DNA of 64,000 bases, from positions 1,712,001 to 1,776,000 of the forward strand of contig NZ_CP085442.1 of assembly GCF_023824195.1 (NCBI RefSeq), given 5' to 3'. Position numbers and translations under genes: made by a program. The notes under the pieces were generated by a model. It was not told where the DNA came from. It searched no databases and worked only from the letters and a program-made list of their open reading frames with translations. This document shows, one piece after another, positions 8,861 through 17,456 of this stretch; positions within the stretch are counted from its first letter, which is position 1; every line of letters begins with the position of its first letter. This DNA comes from Priestia megaterium (GTDB lineage: Bacteria; Bacillota; Bacilli; Bacillales; Bacillaceae_H).

Positions 8861-9224
8861 TAAGAATTTCTTTTCAGAAGATATTCTTTATTGAGTTGCT
8901 TGCTGGGATTCTATTTGAGGCTGGAAAATTATTCACTGCACTATCTGCTGGTTATACTTTTTATTTCATTGATTATAAATAATTAACTTGTTTATAATCG
9001 GTCTATTAATGATTTTTTATATTTATCATAGGAAATAAAGAGAAAGAGGCGTTCGTTGTAAATATACCAATGGATTGCAAGAAGATTTACGCTGTTTCTC
9101 TATATGAGTTGCGCTTATTTAGGTGCAAATCAATAGCCTTGACATAAAAACACTCCAATCATTAGAGTTTTTTTATCTAATAATTGGGGTGCAGTTCAAG
9201 CCGTGGGAAAGGTGTTTTATGCTT
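8861..9224. other. 364-bp gap
   Basis: Holds no convincing gene. An open frame near 8895-8985 reads LLAGILFEAGKLFTALSAGY and could be a membrane-protein remnant, without a start signal. A bidirectional terminator-like hairpin lies at 9152-9168. Confidence 0.4.
9152..9168. terminator. Terminator downstream of recA
   Basis: ACTC-CAAT / ATTA-GAGT quasi-palindrome, with T-runs on both sides (TTTTTTT on plus, TTTTT on minus). It lies 57 bp past the recA stop. Confidence 0.5.
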
Positions 9225-10250
9225 TTATTGGTTTTCTTTTTCGCTATCATTATCGTTGTTAGTATTATTACTATATTTGAAATCAATAATTCTTTTTCTA
9301 ATTTCTTCTCTAATTTCAGGGTTTTCTTTTAAGAAAATCTTAGCATTTTCTCGTCCTTGTCCTAAACGTTCTTCATTGTAAGCAAACCAAGATCCAGACT
9401 TTTTAACAATATCTACTTCTGAACCGATATCTAAGATTTCCCCTTCTTTTGAGATACCTTCTCCATACATAATATCTACTTCAGCAATGCGGAAAGGAGG
9501 TGCCATTTTATTTTTGACTACTTTAATTCTTGTTTTATTACCAACTATGTCATTTCCTAGTTTAAGTTGTTCAGCGCGGCGAACCTCAAGACGAACGGAA
9601 GAATAGAATTTTAGTGCTCTTCCACCTGGCGTTGTTTCCGGATTTCCAAACATAACGCCTACTTTCTCCCTGATTTGGTTGATGAAGATAGCGATGGTTT
9701 TAGACTTATTGATTGCTCCAGATAGTTTACGAAGAGCTTGAGACATTAAACGAGCTTGTAGACCTACGTGAGAATCTCCCATTTCTCCTTCAATTTCTTT
9801 TTGTGGAACTAATGCTGCTACTGAGTCAACAACAATAATATCTACAGCACCACTTCTAACTAATGCTTCAGCAATTTCAAGCGCCTGTTCACCAGTATCT
9901 GGTTGAGATAACAGTAACTCATCAATATCTACACCTAGTTTTCTTGCATAAACTGGATCAAGCGCGTGTTCAGCATCAATAAAGGCAGCTCGACCTCCAT
10001 TTTTTTGTACTTCTGCAATTGCGTGTAAGGAAACGGTTGTTTTACCTGAACTTTCGGGTCCGTAAACTTCCATAATTCTTCCTTTGGGATAACCATTAAT
10101 TCCAAGAGCTATATCTAAAGCTAATGAGCCTGAGCTAGATGCCTCAACTTTTGTATGTGTGCCTTCTCCCATTTTAATAATTGATCCTGTACCGAATTGT
10201 TTTTCAATTTGTTTTAGAGCCATATCTAGTGCTGCTTTTTTATCATTCAT
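9225..10250 (-). CDS. recA: RecA recombinase, accessory copy
   Basis: DNA-dependent ATPase that forms filaments on single-stranded DNA, promotes strand exchange and triggers LexA autocleavage. Complete at 341 residues: Walker A GPESSGKT (64-71, Lys70), Walker B IIVVDS (Asp142), loop L1 [12 protein letters not shown], loop L2 [15 protein letters not shown] and an Asn/Asp/Glu-rich tail ([12 protein letters not shown]). The start is ATG 10250 behind GGAGG. The usual Bacillus neighbours cinA and rny are missing, so this looks like the second recA known from B. megaterium. A LexA box lies upstream. Confidence 0.95.
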   Translation of the reverse strand: MNDKKAALDMALKQIEKQFGTGSIIKMGEGTHTKVEASSSGSLALDIALGINGYPKGRIMEVYGPESSGKTTVSLHAIAEVQKNGGRAAFIDAEHALDPVYARKLGVDIDELLLSQPDTGEQALEIAEALVRSGAVDIIVVDSVAALVPQKEIEGEMGDSHVGLQARLMSQALRKLSGAINKSKTIAIFINQIREKVGVMFGNPETTPGGRALKFYSSVRLEVRRAEQLKLGNDIVGNKTRIKVVKNKMAPPFRIAEVDIMYGEGISKEGEILDIGSEVDIVKKSGSWFAYNEERLGQGRENAKIFLKENPEIREEIRKRIIDFKYSNNTNNDNDSEKENQ

Positions 10251-10413
10251 AATTTGAAACCTCCGATTGTTATTACATTTACAATAAACGACAATGTATT
10301 TCGATAAATAATAAGAATTGGCTCAAATGTTTTTGCTTCATGCGAAGACATTTTGTGTTTAACTGTCTTGGTTTGTGCTGTTATCCCTTTATTCCGCTCT
10401 AAACCCTTATTAT

Positions 10414-10427
10414 CGAACATTTGTTCT
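10414..10427 (-). promoter_or_regulatory. LexA/DinR (SOS) box upstream of recA
   Basis: CGAACATTTGTTCT matches the Bacillus SOS box core GAAC-N4-GTTC. On the minus strand it is followed directly by GATAAT, a plausible -10 element. It would give a leader of roughly 150 nt before recA. Confidence 0.8.
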
Positions 10428-10502
10428 TGAGGTGTAATCATACAATAAACGCATCTAGTTGTAAAGGCAAAAGTTTTCTACAAACTAGCTAAAAGAATAT
10501 CT

Positions 10503-10563
10503 TATATTTATAAAAAGTAAGTTTATACTTTTACTTTTATATAAGTTAAATTAAATAAGTAAC
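10503..10563. repeat. AT-rich repeat, copy 1 (second copy 51396-51472)
   Basis: This 61-bp stretch shares long identical runs with 51396-51472, including AAGTAAGTTTATACTTTTAC. Both contain an AAAGTAA/TTACTTT dyad. It lies in the region upstream of recA; the partner lies upstream of the tyrosine recombinase. Confidence 0.65.
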
Positions 10564-10614
10564 AATAAGTGACGTTTTTTATATCAATGAACTATTTTTA
10601 CAATTTACATTTAG

Positions 10615-10641
10615 TGACGACAAACGATGTATTTGTCGTCA
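10615..10641 (-). promoter_or_regulatory. TGACGACAAATACATC element upstream of recA
   Basis: Perfect 10-bp inverted repeat TGACGACAAA-N7-TTTGTCGTCA. Read toward recA it begins TGACGACAAATACATC, identical over 16 nt to the element at 31463-31478. Related copies lie before HU and the recombinase. The 418 bp between the SOS region and arsC contain no gene; a LacI-operator-like 12/14 match also occurs at 10720-10733. Confidence 0.55.
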
Positions 10642-10833
10642 GTAAGAGTATATATAAAATACTTTAGCAATTACTTATCAAATGATAGAAATTAGGGGAA
10701 AGGTAGGTTTTTATATAAGTAGAATCGATTACAATCTGCATCTTTAAATTTGTATGTATATGAATCTACAAATCTGGTTAGACTGATAACGTAATATTCC
10801 TAGTTACTATAAAACAGATTTTGGGAAGAAATA

Positions 10834-10859
10834 AAGCAGTCTACACAAATAGACTGCTT
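10834..10859 (-). terminator. Terminator of the ars operon
   Basis: Perfect 10-bp stem AAGCAGTCTA / TAGACTGCTT with 6-nt loop. On the minus strand it is followed by TTTATTTCTT. Confidence 0.8.
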
Positions 10860-10868
10860 CTTGATTAA

Positions 10869-11291
10869 TTATTTACCAGTTTCAACAAAACGTTGAATAC
10901 GTTCAGCGATTTCATCACGGACACGCTGGAAAAACGCCCATTTTTCTTCTTCTGTTCCTTCAGCTTTTGCTGGATCATCAAATCCCCAGTGTTCACGTTT
11001 AACATGGGGAGGCGTTACTGGGCAGTGATCTGCTGCATGGCCACATAATGTAACTACCAAATCCGCATTATTTAAAATTTCAGGGTCAATGACATCAGAT
11101 GTTTGGTTTGAGATATCAACGCCAGCTTCTTTCATTGCTCTTACGGCGTTAGGATTTAATCCATGAGCTTCTAACCCTGCACTGCGTACATCCCATTCAT
11201 CATTACTTAGATATTTTTTTGCCCATCCTTCAGCCATTTGACTGCGGCAAGAGTTACCTGTACATAAGAAATAAAGTGTTTTTTTAGACAT
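10869..11291 (-). CDS. arsC: Arsenate reductase, thioredoxin-coupled
   Basis: Reduces arsenate to arsenite in the cytosol using thioredoxin, feeding the efflux pump ArsB. The low-molecular-weight-phosphatase P-loop CTGNSCRS is at residues 10-17 and the redox cysteines are Cys10, Cys83 and Cys90 ([10 protein letters not shown]), as in the pI258/B. subtilis class. 140 residues, start ATG 11291 behind AAGGAG. Last gene of arsR-arsB-arsC on the minus strand, 24 bp after arsB, followed by a strong terminator. A decayed second copy lies at 19547. Confidence 0.96.
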   Translation of the reverse strand: MSKKTLYFLCTGNSCRSQMAEGWAKKYLSNDEWDVRSAGLEAHGLNPNAVRAMKEAGVDISNQTSDVIDPEILNNADLVVTLCGHAADHCPVTPPHVKREHWGFDDPAKAEGTEEEKWAFFQRVRDEIAERIQRFVETGK

Positions 11292-11315
11292 GTGTAAAAT
11301 CTCCTTTATAATGTG

Positions 11316-12614
11316 TTATGAAATAATTGATAACCAAATATATAAACCAACAAGCGTAATAAACAATGTTGGGATGGCTAAGATAATACCTGTTTTAAAA
11401 TAAGTTCCCCAAGAAATTTTAACTCCTTTTGTCGAGAGAACGTGCAGCCATAAGAGCGTTGCTAGGGAGCCAATAGGTGTAATCTTTGGCCCTAAATCCG
11501 AACCAATGACATTTGCATAAATCAAGGCTTCTTTAATCGTACCTGTTGCAGAAGTTGCATCAATAGCCAAGGCATCAATCATCACGGTGGGCATATTGTT
11601 CATAATCGATGAAAGTATGGCTGCAATGAATCCCATACCAATGGTTGCCGCAAACAATCCATGGTCAGCCGTTGCTTGGATTAGGCTTGCTAATACTTCA
11701 GTTAGCCCTACATTACGTAATCCATAGACAACAACATACATACCAATCGAAAAGAAAACAATCGCCCACGGAGCTCCTGCCAACACTTTTTTAGTGTGAA
11801 CAGCCGGACTCTTTCTTGCTATTCCTAAGAATAAAATCGCAATAATACCTGCGATAATAGAAACAGGAACATCGAAAAACTCACCAATAAAGTAACCAAG
11901 AACTAAAATGAATAAAACGATTCCTGATAAACGGAACATTTTCTTATCTTTAATGGCCTCAACCGGTTTCTGTAAATCATCTAGATTGTATTTCTTAGGG
12001 ATGCTTTTACGAAAGTACAAATACAAAACAGCAATACTTGCCAAAAGTGAAAATAAATCTGGCACAATCATGCGTGATGCAAATTCAGAAAAACGAATAC
12101 CAAAGAAATCAGCTGATACAATGTTGACCAAGTTACTTACCACAAGAGGTAACGATGTTGTATCCGCAATGAATCCACTGGCGATAATAAAAGGAAAGAC
12201 CATTTTATCTTCAAATTTAAGTGCTCGCACCATGGCAAGTACGATAGGTGTTAGAATTAAGGCTGCCCCATCATTAGCGAACAGTGCGGCTACTACAGCT
12301 CCAAGGAGGGATACATATACAAACATGCGAACGCCATTACCTCCTGCAGCTCGTGCCATATGTAAAGCTGCCCACTCAAAAAATCCAATTTCATCTAAAA
12401 TTAAGGAAATAATAATAACTGCAATAAACGTCAACGTTGCATTCCATACAATTTGAGTTACATTTAGCACGTCATGGAAATCAACCACACCTGCTAAAAG
12501 AGCTAAAACTGCGCCTCCACACGCTGACCAACCAATAGACAAGTTCTTTGGCTGCCAAATGACAAAAATCAATGTCACTAAGAAGATGAGGGAGGCTACT
12601 ATAACTGATATCAC
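11316..12614 (-). CDS. arsB: Arsenite efflux pump ArsB
   Basis: Inner-membrane arsenite (and antimonite) exporter of the ArsB/ion-transporter superfamily, 432 residues with about twelve hydrophobic segments. Family segments include [18 protein letters not shown], the [13 protein letters not shown] motif and [13 protein letters not shown] late in the protein. The start is GTG 12614, eight bases after AGGAGG. It follows arsR by 18 bp and precedes arsC by 24 bp, so all three are one transcript. No arsA ATPase is present, so transport is expected to be driven by membrane potential. Confidence 0.93.
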   Translation of the reverse strand: MISVIVASLIFLVTLIFVIWQPKNLSIGWSACGGAVLALLAGVVDFHDVLNVTQIVWNATLTFIAVIIISLILDEIGFFEWAALHMARAAGGNGVRMFVYVSLLGAVVAALFANDGAALILTPIVLAMVRALKFEDKMVFPFIIASGFIADTTSLPLVVSNLVNIVSADFFGIRFSEFASRMIVPDLFSLLASIAVLYLYFRKSIPKKYNLDDLQKPVEAIKDKKMFRLSGIVLFILVLGYFIGEFFDVPVSIIAGIIAILFLGIARKSPAVHTKKVLAGAPWAIVFFSIGMYVVVYGLRNVGLTEVLASLIQATADHGLFAATIGMGFIAAILSSIMNNMPTVMIDALAIDATSATGTIKEALIYANVIGSDLGPKITPIGSLATLLWLHVLSTKGVKISWGTYFKTGIILAIPTLFITLVGLYIWLSIIS

Positions 12615-12632
12615 TTTACAAACCTCCTACTA

Positions 12633-12980
12633 TTAGCAACAACTAATGCGTAATCCTTGCTTTTCTAGTTCTTTTAATCGTTCATCTTCGCTTGGTAAAG
12701 ATTCAAGTATATTCAGGACAAACTGATAATAGCTGTTTTCTTTATTTAACGAATAGAAGATCCAATGTCCTTTTCGTCTTTCACTTACAAGTTCGATATC
12801 TCTTAATTTACGTAAATGTTGGCTAATAGCCGGTTGACTTGCTTTATAAATTTCAACTAGCTCACAAACACAGCACTCGTTATTTTGGAGCAGTTTCATC
12901 ATAGATAATCTTGTCTTATCGCCAAGCAGTTTCAGTATCTGTGCTGCTTTCTCCATTTCTATTTGCACTTTTACATCCAA
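12633..12980 (-). CDS. arsR: ArsR repressor of the ars operon
   Basis: SmtB/ArsR winged-helix repressor, 115 residues, that releases DNA on binding arsenite. The start is TTG 12980 behind AAGGAGGTGA; the overlapping ATG would run straight into a stop. The metal-binding pattern is NECCVCEL around residues 34-41, with a further Cys-Cys at the C-terminus. The recognition helix is SQPAISQHLRKLR. It is the first gene of the minus-strand operon and is divergent from the gene at 13157, with two ATCAA-N6-TTGAT dyads in the shared gap. Confidence 0.94.
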   Translation of the reverse strand: MDVKVQIEMEKAAQILKLLGDKTRLSMMKLLQNNECCVCELVEIYKASQPAISQHLRKLRDIELVSERRKGHWIFYSLNKENSYYQFVLNILESLPSEDERLKELEKQGLRISCC

Positions 12981-13055
12981 TCTAACTCACCTCCTTGTTT
13001 CCGAATATAATTATATAAGTATTTTATTATACATTCAATAAAAATATACACTGCC

Positions 13056-13079
13056 ATTAATCAAAAAAAATTGATTAAT
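13056..13079. promoter_or_regulatory. ArsR operator 1
   Basis: ATTAATCAA-N6-TTGATTAAT, a dyad with perfect 9-bp arms containing the core ATCAA-N6-TTGAT. It is placed about 75 bp upstream of the arsR start. Confidence 0.75.
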
Positions 13080-13117
13080 GTCTTGATTTATCTAAATTTC
13101 CCAGATATGATGAATAC

Positions 13118-13133
13118 ATCAAAAAAAATTGAT
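13118..13133. promoter_or_regulatory. ArsR operator 2
   Basis: ATCAA-AAAAAA-TTGAT, the same core as operator 1. It lies 24 bp before the GTG start at 13157. Confidence 0.7.
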
Positions 13134-13156
13134 TTATAAAAGTGAGGGTGAAAGCA

Positions 13157-13354
13157 GTGAGAGTCAACAACTCTGGAAACTTATCTGTTACGTACTTTCG
13201 AGCCTATTTTCATTTAGTTATGAACACTCAAGGGATGAACCATAAGGAAGCACAAAGCCTAATCTTTCAGCGTTTTTTTCATCAAGATCCTATGCTAAGA
13301 GGGGAAACTACATATAGTAACTTTAAAAAAGCTGCCGAAAGCTTTGAACTTTAA
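13157..13354 (+). CDS. Small unknown protein in the ars locus
   Basis: A 65-residue cytosolic protein, GTG start 13157 behind GAGGGTGA (an earlier GTG at 13142 lacks a ribosome site). The sequence contains FRAYFHLVMNTQGMNHKEA and RGETTYSNFKKAAESF and gives no recognisable family. It is sandwiched between ArsR operators 2 and 3 and ends at operator 3, so it is probably arsenic-regulated together with the second arsR and arsI. Confidence 0.6.
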   Translation: MRVNNSGNLSVTYFRAYFHLVMNTQGMNHKEAQSLIFQRFFHQDPMLRGETTYSNFKKAAESFEL

Positions 13355-13370
13355 ATCAAAAAAAATTGAT
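13355..13370. promoter_or_regulatory. ArsR operator 3
   Basis: ATCAA-AAAAAA-TTGAT beginning next to the stop codon of the small gene and ending 14 bp before the second arsR start. It suggests a separate regulated promoter for arsR2-arsI. Confidence 0.7.
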
Positions 13371-13384
13371 GAAGGGGAATGACA

Positions 13385-13732
13385 ATGGAAACAGTTAAGG
13401 AAGAAAAGCACCCATTTAAACAGTACGAACAAAAATTTAAAGCTCTTGCTGATCAAAAGAGATTAGAAATTATGTATGAGCTCTGTCAGCGAGGACAGAC
13501 ATGCGTATGTGATCTAACTGAATTCTTTGGGATGTCTCAATCTAAACTTTCCTACCATTTAAAGATTTTATTAGAAGCAAGCCTCATCACAAAAGAAACA
13601 AAAGGGACATGGAGTTATTATGATTTAAATGATAAAGAGGTGAACCATCTCTTATCAGAAGAACTTTGCTGCTTGTTTAGAAAAGATGCAAGTAAAAGCG
13701 CTCATGCTCTTAATTTAATACATTCAAAATAA
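13385..13732 (+). CDS. arsR: Second ArsR-family regulator
   Basis: ArsR/SmtB winged-helix regulator of 115 residues, divergent in sequence from the one at 12980. The start is ATG 13385, eight bases after GAAGGGG; the ATG six bases earlier is too close to the ribosome site. Metal site TCVCDL is followed by the recognition helix MSQSKLSYHLKIL. An extra cysteine pair (EELCCLF) near residue 96 could contribute ligands and is worth noting because related regulators that sense organoarsenicals use additional cysteines. It is followed by arsI after 31 bp. Confidence 0.9.
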   Translation: METVKEEKHPFKQYEQKFKALADQKRLEIMYELCQRGQTCVCDLTEFFGMSQSKLSYHLKILLEASLITKETKGTWSYYDLNDKEVNHLLSEELCCLFRKDASKSAHALNLIHSK

Positions 13733-13763
13733 TATTGTTTATCATACAAAGGAGGAAGTGTAA

Positions 13764-14198
13764 ATGAAATATGTTCACGTAGGAATTAATGTAACGAATC
13801 TAGAGGTGTCCATTGATTTTTATCAAAAGGTATTTGGCGTTCATCCTGTGAAAACGAAAGTAGATTATGCTAAATTCTTATTAGATGTGCCAGGATTAAA
13901 TTTCACTTTAAATGTACGGGACGAAGTAAAAGGTAATCAAGTGAATCATTTCGGCTTCCAAGTAGAAACTCCCCAAGAAATCTATTCCCATAAATCACGA
14001 TTAGAAAAAGAAGGCTTCTTTGCCCGTCAAGAAATGGATACAACTTGCTGCTACGCTGTGCAAGATAAGTTTTGGGTAACAGATCCTGACGGGAACGAGT
14101 GGGAATTCTTTTATACGAAATCTGATAGTGAGGTTCATAAGGGTGAGGATAGCGTTGGGCCAAATGAAAAGCTACCTGTAAATAATGCTTGTTGTTGA
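13764..14198 (+). CDS. arsI: ArsI C-As lyase (VOC family)
   Basis: Fe(II)-dependent dioxygenase of the vicinal-oxygen-chelate fold that cleaves the carbon-arsenic bond of trivalent organoarsenicals, releasing arsenite. The diagnostic ArsI motif TTCCYAVQDKFWVTDPDG is intact, with the As-binding pair Cys95-Cys96 and predicted metal ligands His5, His62 and Glu114. 144 residues, start ATG 13764 behind AGGAGG, ending in a further Cys-Cys. It sits after an arsR and near arsB, so released arsenite can be pumped out. CadI-like proteins are related, but the CC motif supports ArsI. Confidence 0.9.
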   Translation: MKYVHVGINVTNLEVSIDFYQKVFGVHPVKTKVDYAKFLLDVPGLNFTLNVRDEVKGNQVNHFGFQVETPQEIYSHKSRLEKEGFFARQEMDTTCCYAVQDKFWVTDPDGNEWEFFYTKSDSEVHKGEDSVGPNEKLPVNNACC

Positions 14199-14313
14199 TT
14201 CTCCATTTAAAAATACAGATCTTATTAGAGAAGATTACAAATTTGATTCTTGAACAAACTGTCCAAGATGCTCCAACGCGTCAACCTATATGATAGATAA
14301 TTCTTGTAGTAGA

Positions 14314-14341
14314 AAAACTCTCTACGGAAATAGGGAGTTTT
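14314..14341 (+). terminator. Terminator after arsI
   Basis: 11-bp stem AAAACTCTCTA / TAGGGAGTTTT (one wobble) with a 6-nt loop and T-run. Confidence 0.8.
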
Positions 14342-14359
14342 TTTACTTTTGAAGTGAAT

Positions 14360-14406
14360 GTCATCTACAACTTTGGTTAACATAAAACCGATTTTAGATA
14401 ACCAAA
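14360..14406 (-). repeat. TTATGTTAAC element, copy 1
   Basis: Intergenic copy of the dispersed element described in the findings; core GTTAACATAA at 14376-14385 (reads TTATGTTAAC on minus). An inverted TTTGGTTA / TAACCAAA frames it. Confidence 0.5.
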
Positions 14407-14526
14407 AGGAATATAAAATTAATAAGTCATTGTCTATTTGCTAAATAAAGACTCGTATGTTGTAACAACCTATTGTAAATCAATCAACTTTTTTATTAAT
14501 TAAAAGGTGTAAGATTACATGTGATG

Positions 14527-14574
14527 AAAATAAAACCCTCGCCACAAACATAGATGTGACAAGGGTTTTATTTT
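14527..14574. terminator. Bidirectional terminator between arsI and antiporter
   Basis: 13-bp stem AAAATAAAACCCT / AGGGTTTTATTTT with an inner CACA/TGTG stem. Converging genes lie on either side. Confidence 0.8.
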
Positions 14575-14633
14575 TTAGCCGATTAAATTTTTTAAATGAT
14601 ATATTAGATCACACTGTGGCATATAAAACATCA

Positions 14634-16697
14634 TTAGCTTTCATAATCACTTTTAAGAAGTAATTCTTTGGGAATTTCTGTACCACGTGAGCCTCGAATA
14701 TCTGTTTCCTTCATTTCTGTTGGGTAGAACACGATGAAGTTCTCAAGATTCATTGAAGCTAGCTTTTTAGGTAATGTTTCTAATTCCGGGTGCCATGCCA
14801 CAGTACCTTTTCTAGCACTTAATAAAATCACAAGATCAGTTGACTTAATATCATTCAAACCATTTTTGTAAACGGAATTCCAGCAATCAATGGATTGGAA
14901 CTCGACTTCGACATTAGGGTGTACCTGTTCCGAAGCTTTTCTATAAGCTTCTAAGTCATCACGAATGACAAGGCCTTGAATTGTCGCATTGAGTTGGGAT
15001 ACAATACCTTTAATAATTGCAATTGAATCTTCAAATCCTGGCTTGTGTACGATATTATTTGGCAGAACAAGAATCACTCGTTCTATCGTATTCAACGGAT
15101 GCTTAATTGTTGTAATGAGTGAGCGTTGATAGGTATGTTCAAGGAAATTATCAATAACTCTACCGAAGACCTTTTGGCTTCCTTTCACTGAACCATCCCA
15201 TCCCACGATAATTGTTGTGATTCGTTCTTCTGTAGCAGCACGTTCAATACCCCATCCAATATTATGATCTACGCGTGTCAATAACCTAACGGGAACATCT
15301 GCTCCTGATGCATACGTGAGAGCGTGTCCAAGCATTTTTTCAGCTTGTGCTACTTCATGATCTGCTTGCTTTAAATCCTTTTGAATAACTGTTAGGGGAT
15401 AAATCGGTTCTTCTGTCTTTTTCGCCTTCTTAAGAACAAATCCTAAATCAAGTAAAGATTCCATTGTGTCTGAATTCGTAATGGTTATTAATATACGTTC
15501 TGGAAGTGTATCATCCAGTGATTCTTTATCTTGTGCAACAGCTAGTTTTCTTCCATGTTTTTCACACAAGTAAGGGCCAAGAATACACGTAACTAAAATA
15601 ACAATAATTACAGCATTGATGATCTGTTGGTCAAATAATCCAAATTCATATCCAACCAGTGTGATGGCTAGTGTTGCTGCTGCATGAGTAGTGGAAAGAC
15701 CAAATATAACGTTACGTTCAGTCTTGGAATAACCATATACTTTACTGGTAACCCAACTGGCAAGTAGTTTGCTTCCAATTGCTACAATGGTAATTAATGC
15801 GATGGTTAACAATGTTTTGGGACTGGATATAAGAACGCCAAGATCCATCAACATACCTACAGATAACAAGAAAAATGGAATAAATAAGGCATTTGCCGTA
15901 AAACGAATTCGATTCATTAACGGACCATGGTCATAAATGTACCGATTTAAAGCCAGACCAGCCAAGAATGCGCCGATAATTGGTTCTAATCCAACAAATA
16001 AAGAGATTGCTCCTGCAACAAATAAAATGGCTAGAACAAAATTAAATTCTGTTGTTCCTTCATTATTAGAACGTTTAAAGAACCACTTTGTCAGGTAAGG
16101 AGTTAAGAATAGAACAACTACCGCAAAAAGAGCCGTTGCAACAATCAAGTATACAAAAAATCCAACTGTTAAATGACCTTCAGACGCCCCCGTTATGACG
16201 GCAAGAAAAAGTAATGCCAAGCTATCGGTTAATAATGTACCGCCAACTGCTGTGGTGACAGCTTGGTTTTTCGCCACGCCTAGCCGGCTAATGGCAGGAT
16301 ATCCTAAAAGGGTATGGGTAGAGAAAATACTACCGAATAGAATGGCTGAAAGCATGCTGAGATGAAGCCATAACCCTATGAGTACTCCAAGAACTAATGG
16401 AATTAAAAACGAGAGCATTCCAAACAAAATGCTGCGATTTCGGTATTTTTTGAAACCATCAAGATCCAACTCAAGCCCTGCTATGAACATGATAAACAGC
16501 AATCCAACTGTTCCAAGCAATTGAATAGTCGAATCTCGTTCTAATATTTCTAGCCCATTTGGTCCAACGATAATACCTGCAATAATGGGACCAATAATAG
16601 CAGGTATTCTTAATTTCCCCATGAGTATAGGGAACAATAAAAAAATTAATACAGCAAAACCAAATATAAGAACTGGTTCCTTAAGAGGGAAGTGCAT
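14634..16697 (-). CDS. CPA2-type cation:proton antiporter with C-terminal USP-like region
   Basis: Membrane antiporter of the CPA2 (KefB/NapA-like) family, 687 residues. Residues 1 to about 385 carry some twelve membrane segments with FMAGLELDLDGFKKYR-type and GSIFSTHTLLGYPAISRLG signatures and the HAAATLAITLVG segment. Residues 400-687 are soluble and resemble tandem universal-stress-protein domains (ITTIIVGWDG, VILVLPNN), as in several Bacillus Na+/H+ antiporters. There is no TrkA-N domain. The start is ATG 16697. Likely a role in Na+, K+ or pH homeostasis; monocistronic. Confidence 0.87.
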   Translation of the reverse strand: MHFPLKEPVLIFGFAVLIFLLFPILMGKLRIPAIIGPIIAGIIVGPNGLEILERDSTIQLLGTVGLLFIMFIAGLELDLDGFKKYRNRSILFGMLSFLIPLVLGVLIGLWLHLSMLSAILFGSIFSTHTLLGYPAISRLGVAKNQAVTTAVGGTLLTDSLALLFLAVITGASEGHLTVGFFVYLIVATALFAVVVLFLTPYLTKWFFKRSNNEGTTEFNFVLAILFVAGAISLFVGLEPIIGAFLAGLALNRYIYDHGPLMNRIRFTANALFIPFFLLSVGMLMDLGVLISSPKTLLTIALITIVAIGSKLLASWVTSKVYGYSKTERNVIFGLSTTHAAATLAITLVGYEFGLFDQQIINAVIIVILVTCILGPYLCEKHGRKLAVAQDKESLDDTLPERILITITNSDTMESLLDLGFVLKKAKKTEEPIYPLTVIQKDLKQADHEVAQAEKMLGHALTYASGADVPVRLLTRVDHNIGWGIERAATEERITTIIVGWDGSVKGSQKVFGRVIDNFLEHTYQRSLITTIKHPLNTIERVILVLPNNIVHKPGFEDSIAIIKGIVSQLNATIQGLVIRDDLEAYRKASEQVHPNVEVEFQSIDCWNSVYKNGLNDIKSTDLVILLSARKGTVAWHPELETLPKKLASMNLENFIVFYPTEMKETDIRGSRGTEIPKELLLKSDYES

Positions 16698-16952
16698 AGA
16701 TATTTCGACCTCACTTTCTACTTCCTCACTTTATCATGAGCTTTTTCAGAAACACCAATAGTACTATATATAATTTAAAAGTTCTAGTCTTAAAACTTAT
16801 TTTATAAACATTTCTTTTTCTCCTTAACTTCTCCTAGAAGTATAATTTTATTTATAAAATTCAATGTCTTGAGCAAACTATTTGGGACGCTGGGAAGTGT
16901 CTATTTGGAAATCTTCATTCTGTTTTCGAGTTGACGACATGCATTCATTGCA

Positions 16953-16986
16953 AAAAAAGCCACTGATATAGGACAGTTGCTTTTTT
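16953..16986 (-). terminator. Terminator on minus strand
   Basis: AAAAAAGC-C-ACT / AGT-T-GCTTTTTT stem, with a T-run on minus. It lies in the 393-bp gap between the MEDS fragment and the antiporter, which holds no gene. Confidence 0.6.
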
Positions 16987-16999
16987 CTTCTTAAAATGT

Positions 17000-17042
17000 A
17001 AATACTATATATTTTTAGTTAACATAAAACACGATATAGGAA
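17000..17042 (-). repeat. TTATGTTAAC element, copy 2
   Basis: Core GTTAACATAA at 17018-17027; on minus it reads TTATGTTAACTAAAA followed by ATATATAGTATT, matching the element consensus. Confidence 0.6.
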
Positions 17043-17050
17043 CCAAAAAA

Positions 17051-17074
17051 GCCATGAATATGTAGATTCTTGGC
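17051..17074 (-). terminator. Terminator of the MEDS fragment
   Basis: On minus, GCCAAGAAT-N6-ATTCATGGC (one mismatch) followed by TTTTTTGG, starting 17 bp past the stop. Confidence 0.65.
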
Positions 17075-17090
17075 CATACTTTTAATAACT

Positions 17091-17456
17091 TCACCCATTG
17101 TAAAAGGGGGAAATAAAAAAGTTATGATCTGTCATAATGTATTGATGTAATTGCTGCAGAGTAGTATCCAAAGTACAAGATAAAGAATCAGCAGCATATG
17201 CACAAACTGAAACCATACCTTCCTCCTTAACAAAATTATCGGCAGTTGATTCAAATTCTTCTAGTAAAAGAACATCTGGTTTCTCTGAAGCCCATTCTAC
17301 GTGAGCCCATGTTTTTATCATTGTATTTTTCATTTTCAACATAGACAAATCTTCTTGAAAATGAGTAAGAATAGTTTTGGTGTGAAAATCACCATTTGCC
17401 AAGTAATAATCAAAATTATTAACTAAAGGAAGTAATAAAGAAAGATAAGATGTCAA
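17091..17456 (-). pseudogene. N-terminally truncated MEDS-domain protein
   Basis: A 121-codon ORF matching only the C-terminal two thirds of a MEDS (methanogen/methylotroph DcmR sensory) domain: VNNFDYYLANGDFHTKTIL, TWAHVEWA, LLLEEFESTADNFV, VCAYAADSL and a closing QLHQYIMTDHNFF. MEDS proteins of Bacillus normally begin with a HILYLY-type strand and about 50 further residues that are missing here. The apparent TTG start at 17456 has no ribosome site and overlaps the opposite-strand STAS gene by 7 bp. The missing part marks a DNA junction at about 17440-17456, so it is probably non-functional. Confidence 0.7.

Noticed and set aside
9123..9381. Two hydrophobic ORFs antisense to the end of recA
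   Set aside because: Opposite-strand shadows of the recA 3' end with no start signals.
10247..10441. 64-codon ORF upstream of and overlapping recA by ATGA
   Set aside because: Its start has no ribosome site and its first codons contain the LexA box and likely promoter, so it would not be transcribed from that promoter. Kept as recA leader.
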